Positions 7,030 to 14,564 of a stretch of 18,064 nucleotides of DNA are shown piece by piece. The position numbers were made by a program, and so were the translations under genes. The stretch spans positions 1 to 18,064 of the forward strand of contig CAZRXU010000049.1 of NCBI GenBank assembly GCA_964604135.1. The letters are read 5' to 3'. Every line of letters begins with the position of its first letter. Position 1 is the first letter of the stretch. This DNA comes from Sabulitectum sp964604135 (lineage in GTDB: Bacteria; Fermentibacterota; Fermentibacteria; Fermentibacterales; JCC-6). The notes under the pieces are model-generated. The model ran no database searches and was not told the DNA's origin. It saw nothing but the letters and a program-made list of their open reading frames with translations.

Positions 7030-8343
7030 TTGTTCGATAAGCTTTCGGATAGACTTGGCCAGACTTTCAGGAATCTCTCCGGCCGGGGGGTTCTTACCGA
7101 AAATAATATCAGTGATGCCATGAGGGAGATCCGCAGGGCTCTTCTTGAAGCGGATGTAAACTTCAAAGTTGCAAAGAAGTTTGTAAGTGAAGTTACAGAG
7201 ATGGCAACCGGCGAGAAGGTTCTAAAAAGTCTGACGCCTGGTCAGCAGATTGTTAAAATTGTAAATGACCGGATAGTAGCGCTTCTTGGAACCACTGCAG
7301 AGAAGCTGAGTTTTTCCGGCAAGCCGCCTCATGTTATTCTTCTTCTGGGTCTTCAGGGATCAGGTAAAACGACCACTGCCGCCAGGCTTGCCTACCTGCT
7401 TCAGAAGAAGCAGAACCGCAGATGCATGGTGGTTGCAGCAGATCTCCAGAGACCTGCAGCAATCGATCAGCTTGAGGTCATGGCTGGAAAAGCCGGTGCT
7501 TTGTTCTACTGTGATAGGAATCTGAAAGACCCGGCTGAGGTTGTAAAAGATGCCATACATCAGGCATCACTGCAGTACAGCGATGTGGTAATAGTAGACA
7601 CAGCGGGTCGGCTTCATGTTGATGATGATCTTATGGATGAGCTGAAGAGGGTGAAGTCAGTTGCGCGCCCTGACGAATCACTTCTTGTTCTCGATGGTCT
7701 TTCCGGTCAGGATGCGGTGAATGTTGCGCTTGAGTTTGACGAGAGAATCGGATTTACCGGAGCGGTACTCACAAAAATGGATGGAGATTCCCGGGGAGGG
7801 GCTGCTCTCTCCTTCAGAGCGGTTACAGGAAAGCCCATAAAATTTGCAGGTATTGGTGAGAGCGTTAGGGGGCTTGAAGAGTTTGATCCCTCCAGGGTTG
7901 CAGGCAGAATTCTTGGCATGGGTGACATTGTGGGGCTTGCCGAGAAAGCCCAGGAGATGTTTGACGAGAAGGAAGCATTGAAGCTTCAGAAGAAGATAAG
8001 AAGCAATTCGTTTAACCTTGAAGATTTCAGGAAAGAGCTTACCAAAATAAAGAAAATGGGTTCGCTCAGTGAAATAATGGCTATGCTTCCAAAGGGTATG
8101 AGACCGGCTGCAGCCGATATTGATTCATCCAAGTTTACGCAGATGGAATCTCTTATTAACTCCATGACTGCAAAAGAGAGGCTACGCCCTGAAATAATCA
8201 ACGGAAGCCGAAGAAAGCGGATTGCAAGAGGCAGCGGCAGAACTGTGAATGATGTTAACAGGCTGTTGAAGGAATTCAGAGCTATGAAGAAGATGATGAA
8301 ACAAATGCGCAGTGCAAGAGGGATGGCATCGATGTTTCGCTAA
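7030..8343 (+). CDS. ffh: Signal recognition particle protein Ffh (SRP54)
   Basis: GTPase that binds signal sequences and SRP RNA and delivers ribosomes to FtsY at the membrane. The 437 residues are in family range. The N domain covers about 1-95. The G domain follows, with P-loop GLQGSGKT at 107-114, DTAGRL at 190-195, TKMDGDSRGGAAL at 248-260 and GIGE at 274-277. The M domain runs from about 300 and carries the RNA-binding stretch RIARGSGRTVNDVNRLLKEF. The start is TTG at 7030, confirmed by the conserved MFDKLSDRL opening and by GGAG upstream. LDGLSGQDAV replaces the usual LDAMTGQDAV. The C-terminus is short after the MKKMMKQM helix. The stop codon lies inside a tandem repeat. It is the first gene of the operon; no 4.5S RNA gene is visible nearby. 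Confidence 0.97.
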   Translation: MFDKLSDRLGQTFRNLSGRGVLTENNISDAMREIRRALLEADVNFKVAKKFVSEVTEMATGEKVLKSLTPGQQIVKIVNDRIVALLGTTAEKLSFSGKPPHVILLLGLQGSGKTTTAARLAYLLQKKQNRRCMVVAADLQRPAAIDQLEVMAGKAGALFYCDRNLKDPAEVVKDAIHQASLQYSDVVIVDTAGRLHVDDDLMDELKRVKSVARPDESLLVLDGLSGQDAVNVALEFDERIGFTGAVLTKMDGDSRGGAALSFRAVTGKPIKFAGIGESVRGLEEFDPSRVAGRILGMGDIVGLAEKAQEMFDEKEALKLQKKIRSNSFNLEDFRKELTKIKKMGSLSEIMAMLPKGMRPAAADIDSSKFTQMESLINSMTAKERLRPEIINGSRRKRIARGSGRTVNDVNRLLKEFRAMKKMMKQMRSARGMASMFR

Positions 8344-8391
8344 GGCGAGACTTCGTATTCGCTAAGGCGAGACTTCGTATTCGCTAGGGCG
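8338..8391 (+). repeat. Tandem 22-bp direct repeat spanning the ffh stop codon
   Basis: Two identical 22-bp copies (8338-8359 and 8360-8381) beginning CGCTAAGGCG and ending CGTATT, followed by a truncated third copy at 8382-8391 that differs at one of ten bases (CGCTAGGGCG). The TAA of the first copy is the ffh stop. Each unit can form a weak hairpin (GCGA...TCGC). It fills most of the ffh-rpsP gap and may affect read-through or message stability, or be a replication-slippage product. Confidence 0.9.
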
Positions 8392-8430
8392 GAAACCGTA
8401 CCGAACTGTGTAAAACAATGGAGGTGACGA

Positions 8431-8748
8431 TTGGTAAAGATCAGGCTTAGAAGAATGGGGAGCGCTAAAACCCCGTTCTACAGAATAGTGGCTGCAGACT
8501 CAAGAAGAGCGGTCAGTGGTAGTTTCATAGAAATTCTTGGTTACTACGACCCTCTTCGCAAGCCACTTGAGATGAAGGTTGACGAGGGCAAGGTTTTCAA
8601 ATGGCTGGGCAACGGAGCACAGCTTTCAGATACCATGCGCAGTCTGCTTCGCAAAAGCGGTACGATGGCAAAATGGAATCGTAAACTGCAGGGGGAAGAC
8701 GTTCTTCCCGAGACAGTATTCATCAAAGGTGAGAGCAGAAACTCATAG
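8431..8748 (+). CDS. rpsP: 30S ribosomal protein S16
   Basis: Small-subunit protein that helps assemble the 5' and central domains of 16S rRNA. 105 residues, starting MVKIRLRRMG and containing PFYRIVAADSR and FIEILGYYDP, all diagnostic of S16. The start is TTG at 8431, fixed by the near-perfect ribosome site GGAGGTGA at 8420-8427 and by the universal N-terminus. The C-terminal extension of about 20 residues past the core is normal. It lies second in the operon, after the tandem repeat and before khpA, the standard position. Confidence 0.97.
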   Translation: MVKIRLRRMGSAKTPFYRIVAADSRRAVSGSFIEILGYYDPLRKPLEMKVDEGKVFKWLGNGAQLSDTMRSLLRKSGTMAKWNRKLQGEDVLPETVFIKGESRNS

Positions 8749-8791
8749 AGTTTGGTGCTTTGCCTGCTAACTTCTAATACCGGAGGATGAC

Positions 8792-9022
8792 ATGAGAGAA
8801 CTCGTTGAACACATGGCCCGCACCCTGGTTGAGAACCCGGATGGTGTTTCCGTCGAGGAGACCACCCAGGAAGACATGACCGTTTACGAGCTCAGAGTTG
8901 ATGAAGCCGATCTGGGCCGCGTAATCGGCAAGGAAGGAAGAATTGCAAAAGCCATGAGAATGATAATTCGTTCGGCTGCTGCAAGAAACGGCCAGAAGGC
9001 CACAATAGAAATAATGGACTAG
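8792..9022 (+). CDS. khpA: KH-domain RNA-binding protein KhpA (YlqC family)
   Basis: 76-residue single KH-domain protein that binds RNA, in several bacteria as a dimer or with KhpB. The GxxG loop is clear in GRVIGKEGRIAKAMR, residues 42-56 (G46-K-E-G49), after an N-terminal helix that starts with RELVEHMARTLVENPD. ATG at 8792 follows CGGAGGA. The position between rpsP and rimM is the conserved one in Firmicutes and many other phyla, which supports the name. Confidence 0.93.
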   Translation: MRELVEHMARTLVENPDGVSVEETTQEDMTVYELRVDEADLGRVIGKEGRIAKAMRMIIRSAAARNGQKATIEIMD

Positions 9023-9029
9023 AGGACTG

Positions 9030-9524
9030 ATGGCGAAAACGGTATTCTACGGATTCATCGAGAGAACCCACGGTCTTCGTGGAAGGATGATTCTTAAACT
9101 CTTTGTGTTTGGTCCTGCAGTTCCCCTTGAAGAAGGAACGGTTTTGTACGCTGGAGACCGTACTCTTACGGTAACCAGATCAAGAAAGCGTGACAACGAG
9201 CGTGTTACAGTTGACTGCAGGGAAGTATGGACAAAGCAGCAGGCAGCAGAACTCACAGGGGAATCTGTTGAAGTTGGAATCGACTCGGTGCTTAAGTCGG
9301 GTTTTCCTCTTCCTGTGTACGGATTCTCAGAGTTTACCATTGTTTCCCGGGGAGAGAAGTTTCCCGTCGAAGAGGTAGAATACAACAGCTCCAACCCCCA
9401 GTTGATAGTCAGAGGAGTGGGAGGGCTGTTTCCCGTTCCGCTGGCACTTGCCCTTACCGGGCAGGTTGATTCGGCAGAAAGAACCATTGTGGTTGATCTG
9501 CCTGAAGGGCTGGAGGAGATATAG
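9030..9524 (+). CDS. rimM: 16S rRNA processing protein RimM
   Basis: Ribosome-maturation factor that binds S19 and assists the 30S head. 164 residues with the N-terminal RimM beta-barrel (GFIERTHGLRGRMILK, HGLRG at 14-18) and a C-terminal PRC-barrel-like half (FTIVSRGEKFPVEEVEYNS...FPVPLALALTGQVD). The FPVP segment corresponds to the usual 'IPfv' strand. Sequence is divergent outside these motifs, as is normal for RimM. ATG at 9030 follows AGAGGAC, seven bases after the khpA stop. The gene lies between khpA and trmD. Confidence 0.92.
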   Translation: MAKTVFYGFIERTHGLRGRMILKLFVFGPAVPLEEGTVLYAGDRTLTVTRSRKRDNERVTVDCREVWTKQQAAELTGESVEVGIDSVLKSGFPLPVYGFSEFTIVSRGEKFPVEEVEYNSSNPQLIVRGVGGLFPVPLALALTGQVDSAERTIVVDLPEGLEEI

Positions 9525-9532
9525 AACCTGCC

Positions 9533-10285
9533 TTGAAGGTGGCCGTAGCCACTGTGTTCCCTGATCTGTTCTCTGCATTCCTGAAAACAGGTGTGATAGG
9601 AAGAGGGCTGGAGAAGGGTGTTGCTGCAGTTGAGGTGCACAACATAAGAATGCACCCGGTGGATGCAAGAGGCTCAGTGGATGACTACCAGTTCGGAGGC
9701 GGAGCCGGAATGGTTCTGAGACCGGAACCGCTTTTCGAGACCTTCGAGGATATACCCTGGAGGCAAGGTTCAAGGGTTGCGCTGATGACCCCGCAGGGCA
9801 GGCAGCTGGATACAGAATATGCCAGAGAACTTTCAGAATGCGGAAAACTTATCGTTTTCTGCGGAAGGTACGGAGGGGTTGATGCAAGGTTCCGCCATGA
9901 GGTGGTTACCGACGAGATTTGTATTGGTGATGCGGTTGTATCAGGAGGAGAGATACCGGCTATGTATCTCATGGAAGCGGTTTTTAGATGGCTTCCAGGG
10001 ATGCTGGGCAGGCTGGAGTCGGCCCGCAGCGACAGTTTTGCAACAGGCCTGCTGGATTATCCACGGTACACCCGCCCTGCAGAGTACAGGGGAATGAATG
10101 TTCCACCGGAACTTCTGTCAGGTAACCATGCGTTGATAACGAACTGGCGGTTCAGGGCTGCTCTGGAAAGAACAGAGGAAGTAAGGCCTGAAATGCTGGT
10201 AAACACAGATGTGAAAGAGACAGAAAAACGGTTTGCGCAAATAATGAAACAGGCAGACCGCACAAAGGAGCAGGACAATGGATGA
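9533..10285 (+). CDS. trmD: tRNA (guanine-N1-)-methyltransferase TrmD
   Basis: SPOUT-class enzyme that methylates G37 of tRNAs with SAM, preventing +1 frameshifting. 250 residues. Conserved parts visible: VFPDLF at the start, DDYQFGGGAGMVL (50-62), the SAM-knot segments MTPQGR and IGDAVVSGGEIPA, the catalytic region with D167 in SDSF, then GLLDYPRYTRP and LLSGNHALI. Oddity: the motif normally GRYEGxDER reads GRYGGVDAR (111-119), losing two acidic residues; see findings. Start is TTG at 9533, since MKVAVATVFPD aligns with known N-termini; the nearest in-frame ATG would remove conserved sequence. It ends overlapping rplS by eight bases. Confidence 0.95.
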   Translation: MKVAVATVFPDLFSAFLKTGVIGRGLEKGVAAVEVHNIRMHPVDARGSVDDYQFGGGAGMVLRPEPLFETFEDIPWRQGSRVALMTPQGRQLDTEYARELSECGKLIVFCGRYGGVDARFRHEVVTDEICIGDAVVSGGEIPAMYLMEAVFRWLPGMLGRLESARSDSFATGLLDYPRYTRPAEYRGMNVPPELLSGNHALITNWRFRAALERTEEVRPEMLVNTDVKETEKRFAQIMKQADRTKEQDNG

Positions 10286-10634
10286 ACTGCTGAGAAGTGT
10301 AAGTCAGGGGCAGATCAAAACAGATGTTCCGGATTTTCGAACGGGTGACACCGTTCGTGTTCACTATCAGGTGATCGAGGGCGACAAGGTCAGGGTACAG
10401 ATATTCGAAGGTACAGTGATTGCCCGCAGAGGCGGCGGAATTGATGAAACCTTTATGGTAAGAAAGATTTCAGGTGGCGTGGGTGTAGAGAGGGTTTTTC
10501 CCCTTAACTCTCCGCGTATAGCTAAAATTGAAATTACCCGACACGGAAAAGTGCGCAGAAGCAAGCTGTTCTACCTCAGAAAGAAAACAGGCCGGGCAGC
10601 AAGAATCAGAGAGCGCAGAGTGTTCAAAAAGTAA
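10278..10634 (+). CDS. rplS: 50S ribosomal protein L19
   Basis: Large-subunit protein at the 30S-50S interface. 118 residues with the diagnostic stretches GDTVRVHYQVIEG, RVQIFEGTVIARRGGG, FMVRKISGGVGVER, FPLNSPRI and GKVRRSKLFYLR. ATG at 10278 follows AAGGAG and lies within the end of trmD, the coupled arrangement expected from E. coli and many other genomes. The rnhB start follows one base after the stop. Confidence 0.97.
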   Translation: MDELLRSVSQGQIKTDVPDFRTGDTVRVHYQVIEGDKVRVQIFEGTVIARRGGGIDETFMVRKISGGVGVERVFPLNSPRIAKIEITRHGKVRRSKLFYLRKKTGRAARIRERRVFKK

Positions 10635-10635
10635 A

Positions 10636-11595
10636 GTGTCTGAACGCTTTCTTTTTGATCAGCATTACAGGCTGGAGTACGGTGTTATTGCCGGTCTGGA
10701 TGAAGCGGGAAGGGGGCCTGTAGCGGGCCCTCTTGTTGCGTGTGCTATTGTAATGCACGATGATTTTGATAACGAAATTCTCAACGACAGCAAGAAACTC
10801 ACCGACAGAGTTCGGAGACAGCTGAAACCGGTTATAGAAAGCTCAGCCCGACAGATATCGGTTGGTGTTGTTTCTTCGGAGGAGATAGACCGTAACCGTA
10901 TGGCCTGGGCGGTAAGAACCTCTTTCAGGCGGGCAATGGCGCCTTTGATTAAGCATACAGACATGTTTCTTGTGGACGGGAACAGTGTATCGGGTCTTGA
11001 TGTACCTGTCAGGTTTCTGGTAAGGGGTGATTCGAAAAGTCTTTCAATTGCCGCTGCAAGTGTGATCGCAAAGGTTACCAGAGATGACATGATGGTTGAA
11101 GCTCACCGCATCTATCCCCAGTATGGGTTTGACAGGCACAAAGGTTATGGAACAGCGGAACACCTGAAAGTTATCAGGGAGATAGGTCCATGCCCTGCTC
11201 ACAGAATGTCATTCGCCCCGCTGAGCAGATGGTATCAAACCGGTCAGATGTCACTTTTTCCTTTGAAACTGCCGGATACGGGAAAAGCAGCGGAGCAGAG
11301 AGCAGCGCGGTTTTACAGAAATCTTGATTTTACCGTGCTGGAGAGAAACTGGTTTTCCTCATCTGGAGAAATAGATCTGATTCTGAAAAAAAATGATACT
11401 GTTTATTTTGTTGAGGTAAAATCAAGTCTCACAGGCAGAGAAAAACAGGCTCTTCAGAAAATAGATGCTGCCAAACTCGCAAGAATACGAAATGCTGCTG
11501 AGGAATGGATGACTGCAACGGGGTACGCTGGTGAATGCACCCTTGAGGCAATTCTCGTCACAGCAGATTCTGCAGAAAGAATTCCCCTGCACTGA
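10636..11595 (+). CDS. rnhB: RNase HII fused to a YraN (UPF0102) nuclease-like domain
   Basis: 319 residues in one unbroken frame. Residues 1-205 are RNase HII, which removes ribonucleotides from DNA: GLDEAGRGPVAGP (D22, E23), DSKKL, VDGN (D114), GDSKSLSIAAAS then VIAKVTRD (to D150), YGFDRHKGYGT and HRMSFAP. Residues 216-319 match YraN: KAAEQRAARFY, TVLERNW, GEIDLI (E245, D247) and FVEVKS (E260, K262), the PD-(D/E)xK-like core. The two genes are commonly adjacent in other genomes; here no stop or start separates them. The GTG start at 10636 lies one base after rplS. A longer reading into rplS is a frame artefact. It is the last gene of the operon. Confidence 0.93.
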   Translation: MSERFLFDQHYRLEYGVIAGLDEAGRGPVAGPLVACAIVMHDDFDNEILNDSKKLTDRVRRQLKPVIESSARQISVGVVSSEEIDRNRMAWAVRTSFRRAMAPLIKHTDMFLVDGNSVSGLDVPVRFLVRGDSKSLSIAAASVIAKVTRDDMMVEAHRIYPQYGFDRHKGYGTAEHLKVIREIGPCPAHRMSFAPLSRWYQTGQMSLFPLKLPDTGKAAEQRAARFYRNLDFTVLERNWFSSSGEIDLILKKNDTVYFVEVKSSLTGREKQALQKIDAAKLARIRNAAEEWMTATGYAGECTLEAILVTADSAERIPLH

Positions 11596-11608
11596 AGTTG
11601 GTTTGCCA

Positions 11609-11637
11609 TTGACTTTTTACGGGATTGAGGTTAATTT
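11609..11637 (+). promoter_or_regulatory. Candidate promoter for the SDR gene at 11680
   Basis: TTGACT at 11609-11614, a 17-bp spacer, and TAATTT at 11632-11637 (3 of 6). It sits in the 84-bp gap after rnhB-yraN. The word TTTGCCAT occurs twice here (11602-11609 and 11635-11642), one copy running into the -35 and one into the -10, which could be a binding site or chance. Confidence 0.4.
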
Positions 11638-11679
11638 GCCATCCGTTCAACTTAGTATTACTATCAAAAGGAGATCAGA

Positions 11680-12726
11680 ATGAGCAAATGGCTCGTAACC
11701 GGAGGCTCCGGTTTTCTTGGTATTAACCTCATACGCACCCTTGTTGAAAAGGGGCATGAGGTAGTTTCCATTGATATTGCCCCATTTACCTATCCAGATA
11801 CGGCAGATCGTATTGATCACCGCATTGTAGACATAAGAGACAGGAAAGCTGTAGACGAGTGTATGTCGCAGGGGGTGGATGTGTTTATGCATGGTGCTGC
11901 TGCTCTTCCCCTTTACAAAAAGTCAGACATTCTTTCAACCAACATAGACGGTACCCGCAACGTGCTTGAATCTGCAGAAAAGTACGGTGTAAACAGGGGT
12001 ATATACATCTCTTCAACTGCTGTATACGGTATTCCGGAAAAGCATCCTCTGTATGAAGATGATCCTCTTGTGGGTGTAGGGCCCTACGGATACACCAAGA
12101 TAGAGGCCGAGAAAATGGTAAAGCAGTTTAGGGAAAAGGAAATGACAATTACCACAATGAGACCGAAGTCATTTGTCGGGCCGGAAAGGCTTGGTGTCTT
12201 TGCCATTTTCTACCAGTGGGCCTCAGAAGGCAGAAGTTTTCCCATGATAGGCAGAGGCGAGAATCTGTATCAGCTTCTGCACGTTGAAGATCTTTGCAAC
12301 TCAATTATTATTGCAGCAGAGCACAGCGATACTCAGGCTGTCAATACAGAGTTCAACATCGGCGCGAAGGAATTTTCTACCATGCGGGAAGACTACCAGG
12401 TTGTGCTTGACAAAGCAGGTTTTAACAGAAAGATCAAGAAGTCTCCGGCTAACCTTGTTATCTTTGCCCTCGAGCTGCTGGACATGCTCAATCTCTCTCC
12501 ACTGTATCCCTGGGTTTACAAAACAGCCACAAAGGATTCTTTTGTAGCCATAGAAAAAGCCGAGAAGCTTCTGGGGTTTACTCCAAAGTACTCCAACAAA
12601 CAGGCACTTCTCAGAAATTATCAGTGGTATCTCGACAACAGGGAATCGTTTGAAAAGTCTGATGGAGTAACCCACAGAGCTCCATGGAGTCAGGGTGTTC
12701 TGGGTCTTGCCAGGCATTTTTTCTAG
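11680..12726 (+). CDS. Extended SDR, NAD-dependent epimerase/dehydratase
   Basis: 348-residue Rossmann-fold oxidoreductase or epimerase. The NAD(P)-binding motif is TGGSGFLG (G8, G11, G14), followed by VDIRDRKAV. The active site has SSTAVYG and Y136-x3-K140 (YGYTK). The C-terminal half has the extended-SDR substrate region with LHVEDLCNSI and EKAEKLLGFTP. The overall type is near 3-beta-hydroxysteroid dehydrogenase/UDP-sugar-epimerase-like proteins, and the substrate cannot be named. ATG at 11680 has a strong AAAAGGAG. It is apparently monocistronic. The second SDR at 14561 shares the general plan and the C-terminal 'KAExxLGFxP' motif, so they are distant paralogues. Confidence 0.9.
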   Translation: MSKWLVTGGSGFLGINLIRTLVEKGHEVVSIDIAPFTYPDTADRIDHRIVDIRDRKAVDECMSQGVDVFMHGAAALPLYKKSDILSTNIDGTRNVLESAEKYGVNRGIYISSTAVYGIPEKHPLYEDDPLVGVGPYGYTKIEAEKMVKQFREKEMTITTMRPKSFVGPERLGVFAIFYQWASEGRSFPMIGRGENLYQLLHVEDLCNSIIIAAEHSDTQAVNTEFNIGAKEFSTMREDYQVVLDKAGFNRKIKKSPANLVIFALELLDMLNLSPLYPWVYKTATKDSFVAIEKAEKLLGFTPKYSNKQALLRNYQWYLDNRESFEKSDGVTHRAPWSQGVLGLARHFF

Positions 12727-12745
12727 GTCGGCTGAAATCAGTTTG

Positions 12746-12774
12746 TTGACTTACTGAGGGCACAGGCTTATTCA
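12746..12774 (+). promoter_or_regulatory. Candidate promoter for the lipoprotein gene at 12804
   Basis: TTGACT at 12746-12751, a 17-bp spacer, and TATTCA at 12769-12774 (3 of 6). It lies in the 77-bp gap between the SDR stop and the GTG start at 12804. Confidence 0.35.
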
Positions 12775-12803
12775 TGTTTCTTCCCGTACAAGAGGAGTGT
12801 ACT

Positions 12804-13622
12804 GTGAATAAGCTGTTCCTGTTTGTTTCTGCTGTTGTTCTTCTACTTGCCTGTGGAGGGGCAGGAGAACATGTAGCAGAGAGTAGTGATACCCTGGTAA
12901 CAGATGAGGCTGAAACCGTTGAAGAGGAAACTGTTTTTTATCCGGCTGGAACTCTTGATCCCATGGTTGTTACTGCAGAAGAGCCTGTTGCTGCCGGAGA
13001 CCTGTATACAGCATTCTATGCCTGGAATGGTAAGACGGTTGTTTTGCAGGGTTATCCGTTCGTTTTCTACGGAGACAGCATGACCATAGAGGATGAACTT
13101 GAGTTGGTAGTTGCTGCAGAAGACCGCGAGGTGTTGGCTTCAGTGGCATTTGCCGACCCTGTGAATATTACAGTATCTGCAGATGAACCTGTTACTGTTT
13201 CGGGCATCGTTGAATACAGCTGGACAGGTGAAATTGAGCTTGTAGACGGAGCTGTTGTTCCTGATGCCCCGCCTGCAGTTGAAATGCAATTAAGCCCGTA
13301 CACCTGCGATGGCGTAACACCCGTTGCTGTTCAGAACTTCTTTGATGCTTTCAATGTGTGGGTTGGTAAAGAAGTTACCGTAAGAGGTTACTATGTTTCC
13401 ACCACTACATCGGTTCTCTCTTCGGGAAATGTTGTAAGGGTTGACCTAGCAGACGGTGTATCCGGTTCAAAGTGTGTTGCATGTGAGATGGGTGAAGAAA
13501 TCTCTCAACCCAGCGGAACCGCAATGCTCGAAAGCCGTGACAACACGTTGATTCGCGGTATCATTACCGGAGAGTCTTTCAACATGGTGGGCCTTGAGGG
13601 CTGCGAGCTGATCAACAGGTAG
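12804..13622 (+). CDS. Lipoprotein with two OB-like (tRNA_anti-like) modules
   Basis: 272-residue predicted lipoprotein. The signal peptide MNKLFLFVSAVVLLLAC ends in lipobox LLAC with the lipidated Cys at 17, then GG and an acidic linker (about 18-50). Two repeats follow, about 63-152 and 175-272. Each begins with a helix and WxGKxVxxxGY (YAWNGKTVVLQGYP and FNVWVGKEVTVRGYY) and ends with a strand pair GIVEYSWTGEIELVDG or GIITGESFNMVGLEGCELI. The pattern fits the OB-fold 'tRNA_anti-like' family, but I assign it by eye. Module 2 contains KCVACEM and a last Cys. Start is GTG at 12804 with AGAGGAG seven bases upstream; the upstream ATG at 12774 lacks a site and breaks the signal peptide. Ligand unknown. 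Confidence 0.8.
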   Translation: MNKLFLFVSAVVLLLACGGAGEHVAESSDTLVTDEAETVEEETVFYPAGTLDPMVVTAEEPVAAGDLYTAFYAWNGKTVVLQGYPFVFYGDSMTIEDELELVVAAEDREVLASVAFADPVNITVSADEPVTVSGIVEYSWTGEIELVDGAVVPDAPPAVEMQLSPYTCDGVTPVAVQNFFDAFNVWVGKEVTVRGYYVSTTTSVLSSGNVVRVDLADGVSGSKCVACEMGEEISQPSGTAMLESRDNTLIRGIITGESFNMVGLEGCELINR

Positions 13623-13649
13623 CATCTGTTACACTGGCTGGTCTGTTTT

Positions 13650-14564
13650 TCAGGAGATAAGCGTTTCGTACTGTTTCAGGTATCTGTTCATACCGGTTTT
13701 TCTAAGAAGCACCTGTACAACAAAAAAAGCAGTCAGCGCTGTAAGCCCACCTGCGAAAACATCTATCAGGTAGTGATGGTTACCGTAGATTGCCCCGAAC
13801 CACATACACAGAGTAACAAGCAGAAAAGCAGCTGTAACAGCGGGTTTTTTAAGCTGGAAACTTGCCAGGAAAGCAGTAAACGGGTTTGCCGCGTGAAGAG
13901 AAGGAACAGCGGCAAAGATGTTGGCGTTGCCTTTGTAGAATGTTTCAAACACTGGGAACCCTACAAGCCTGTCGAAATTACCCAGCCGTGCGGCTATACA
14001 CGGCGTGTGCGGATGAAATTCAAACCCGCAGGTTGATACATACCAGGGTGGAGCTGCCGGATACAGGTAGTAAATGAAAAACCCTATGAGATTTGAAATC
14101 ACAAAAAGAAAAGCCATATTGATGTATAAATCCCTGCGTCTTGTGAAGTAGAGATACATAGAGAAGCCAAGAGGTACCGGTACCCAGGATATATACGCAA
14201 TACCGGAAACAAGATCGTACAGAGTATGCTGGTGAAACCCGAAATATTCGTTCAGAGTCAGACGGTTTCCGTTGAAGAAAACACCGAAGAGATGCTTCTC
14301 GTGAAGATACAGATCTTGTATGTGAACGGTGTTGAATGTGTAGTTCGGAAATGATCGAAGTGAATCGTAAATAGTTATGTACACAATGAACGGTACCATG
14401 GCAAAAAAGAATTTCCTGGTACTTTGGTTGTAGAAATACAGAAAAGCGAAGAAGACGAAGCTGATAAGATGATCAGGGCGAACCTCAACTTTGAAGTACA
14501 TCCATGAAAAATACAGAACAGAGGCAATAGCTGCTCCTATAAATTGCTTGTTTGTGGTTTTCAT
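13650..14564 (-). CDS. PAP2-superfamily membrane phosphotransferase, AUR1/IPC-synthase type
   Basis: 304-residue multi-pass membrane protein. The three PAP2_3-type motifs are visible: YPAAPPWY, then FAAVPSLHAANP (catalytic His), and GNHHYLIDVFAGG, whose HYLID gives HxxxD. This order resembles yeast Aur1 and bacterial inositol-phosphorylceramide or phosphatidylinositol-type transferases, which move a phospho-headgroup between lipids. The exact substrate is unknown. The ATG at 14564 overlaps the stop of the upstream SDR (ATGA), so I prefer it to the TTG at 14591. It is the last gene of the minus-strand trio and converges on the lipoprotein gene with only a 27-bp gap and no clear terminator. Confidence 0.85.
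   Translation of the reverse strand: MKTTNKQFIGAAIASVLYFSWMYFKVEVRPDHLISFVFFAFLYFYNQSTRKFFFAMVPFIVYITIYDSLRSFPNYTFNTVHIQDLYLHEKHLFGVFFNGNRLTLNEYFGFHQHTLYDLVSGIAYISWVPVPLGFSMYLYFTRRRDLYINMAFLFVISNLIGFFIYYLYPAAPPWYVSTCGFEFHPHTPCIAARLGNFDRLVGFPVFETFYKGNANIFAAVPSLHAANPFTAFLASFQLKKPAVTAAFLLVTLCMWFGAIYGNHHYLIDVFAGGLTALTAFFVVQVLLRKTGMNRYLKQYETLIS

Noticed and set aside
8338..8391. Tandem repeat as a CRISPR array
   Set aside because: Copies are directly adjacent with no spacers, only two full units exist, and no cas genes are present.
10528..10635. Extended N-terminus of RNase HII overlapping rplS
   Set aside because: This would reuse conserved L19 codons in another frame; the GTG at 10636 matches the family N-terminus.
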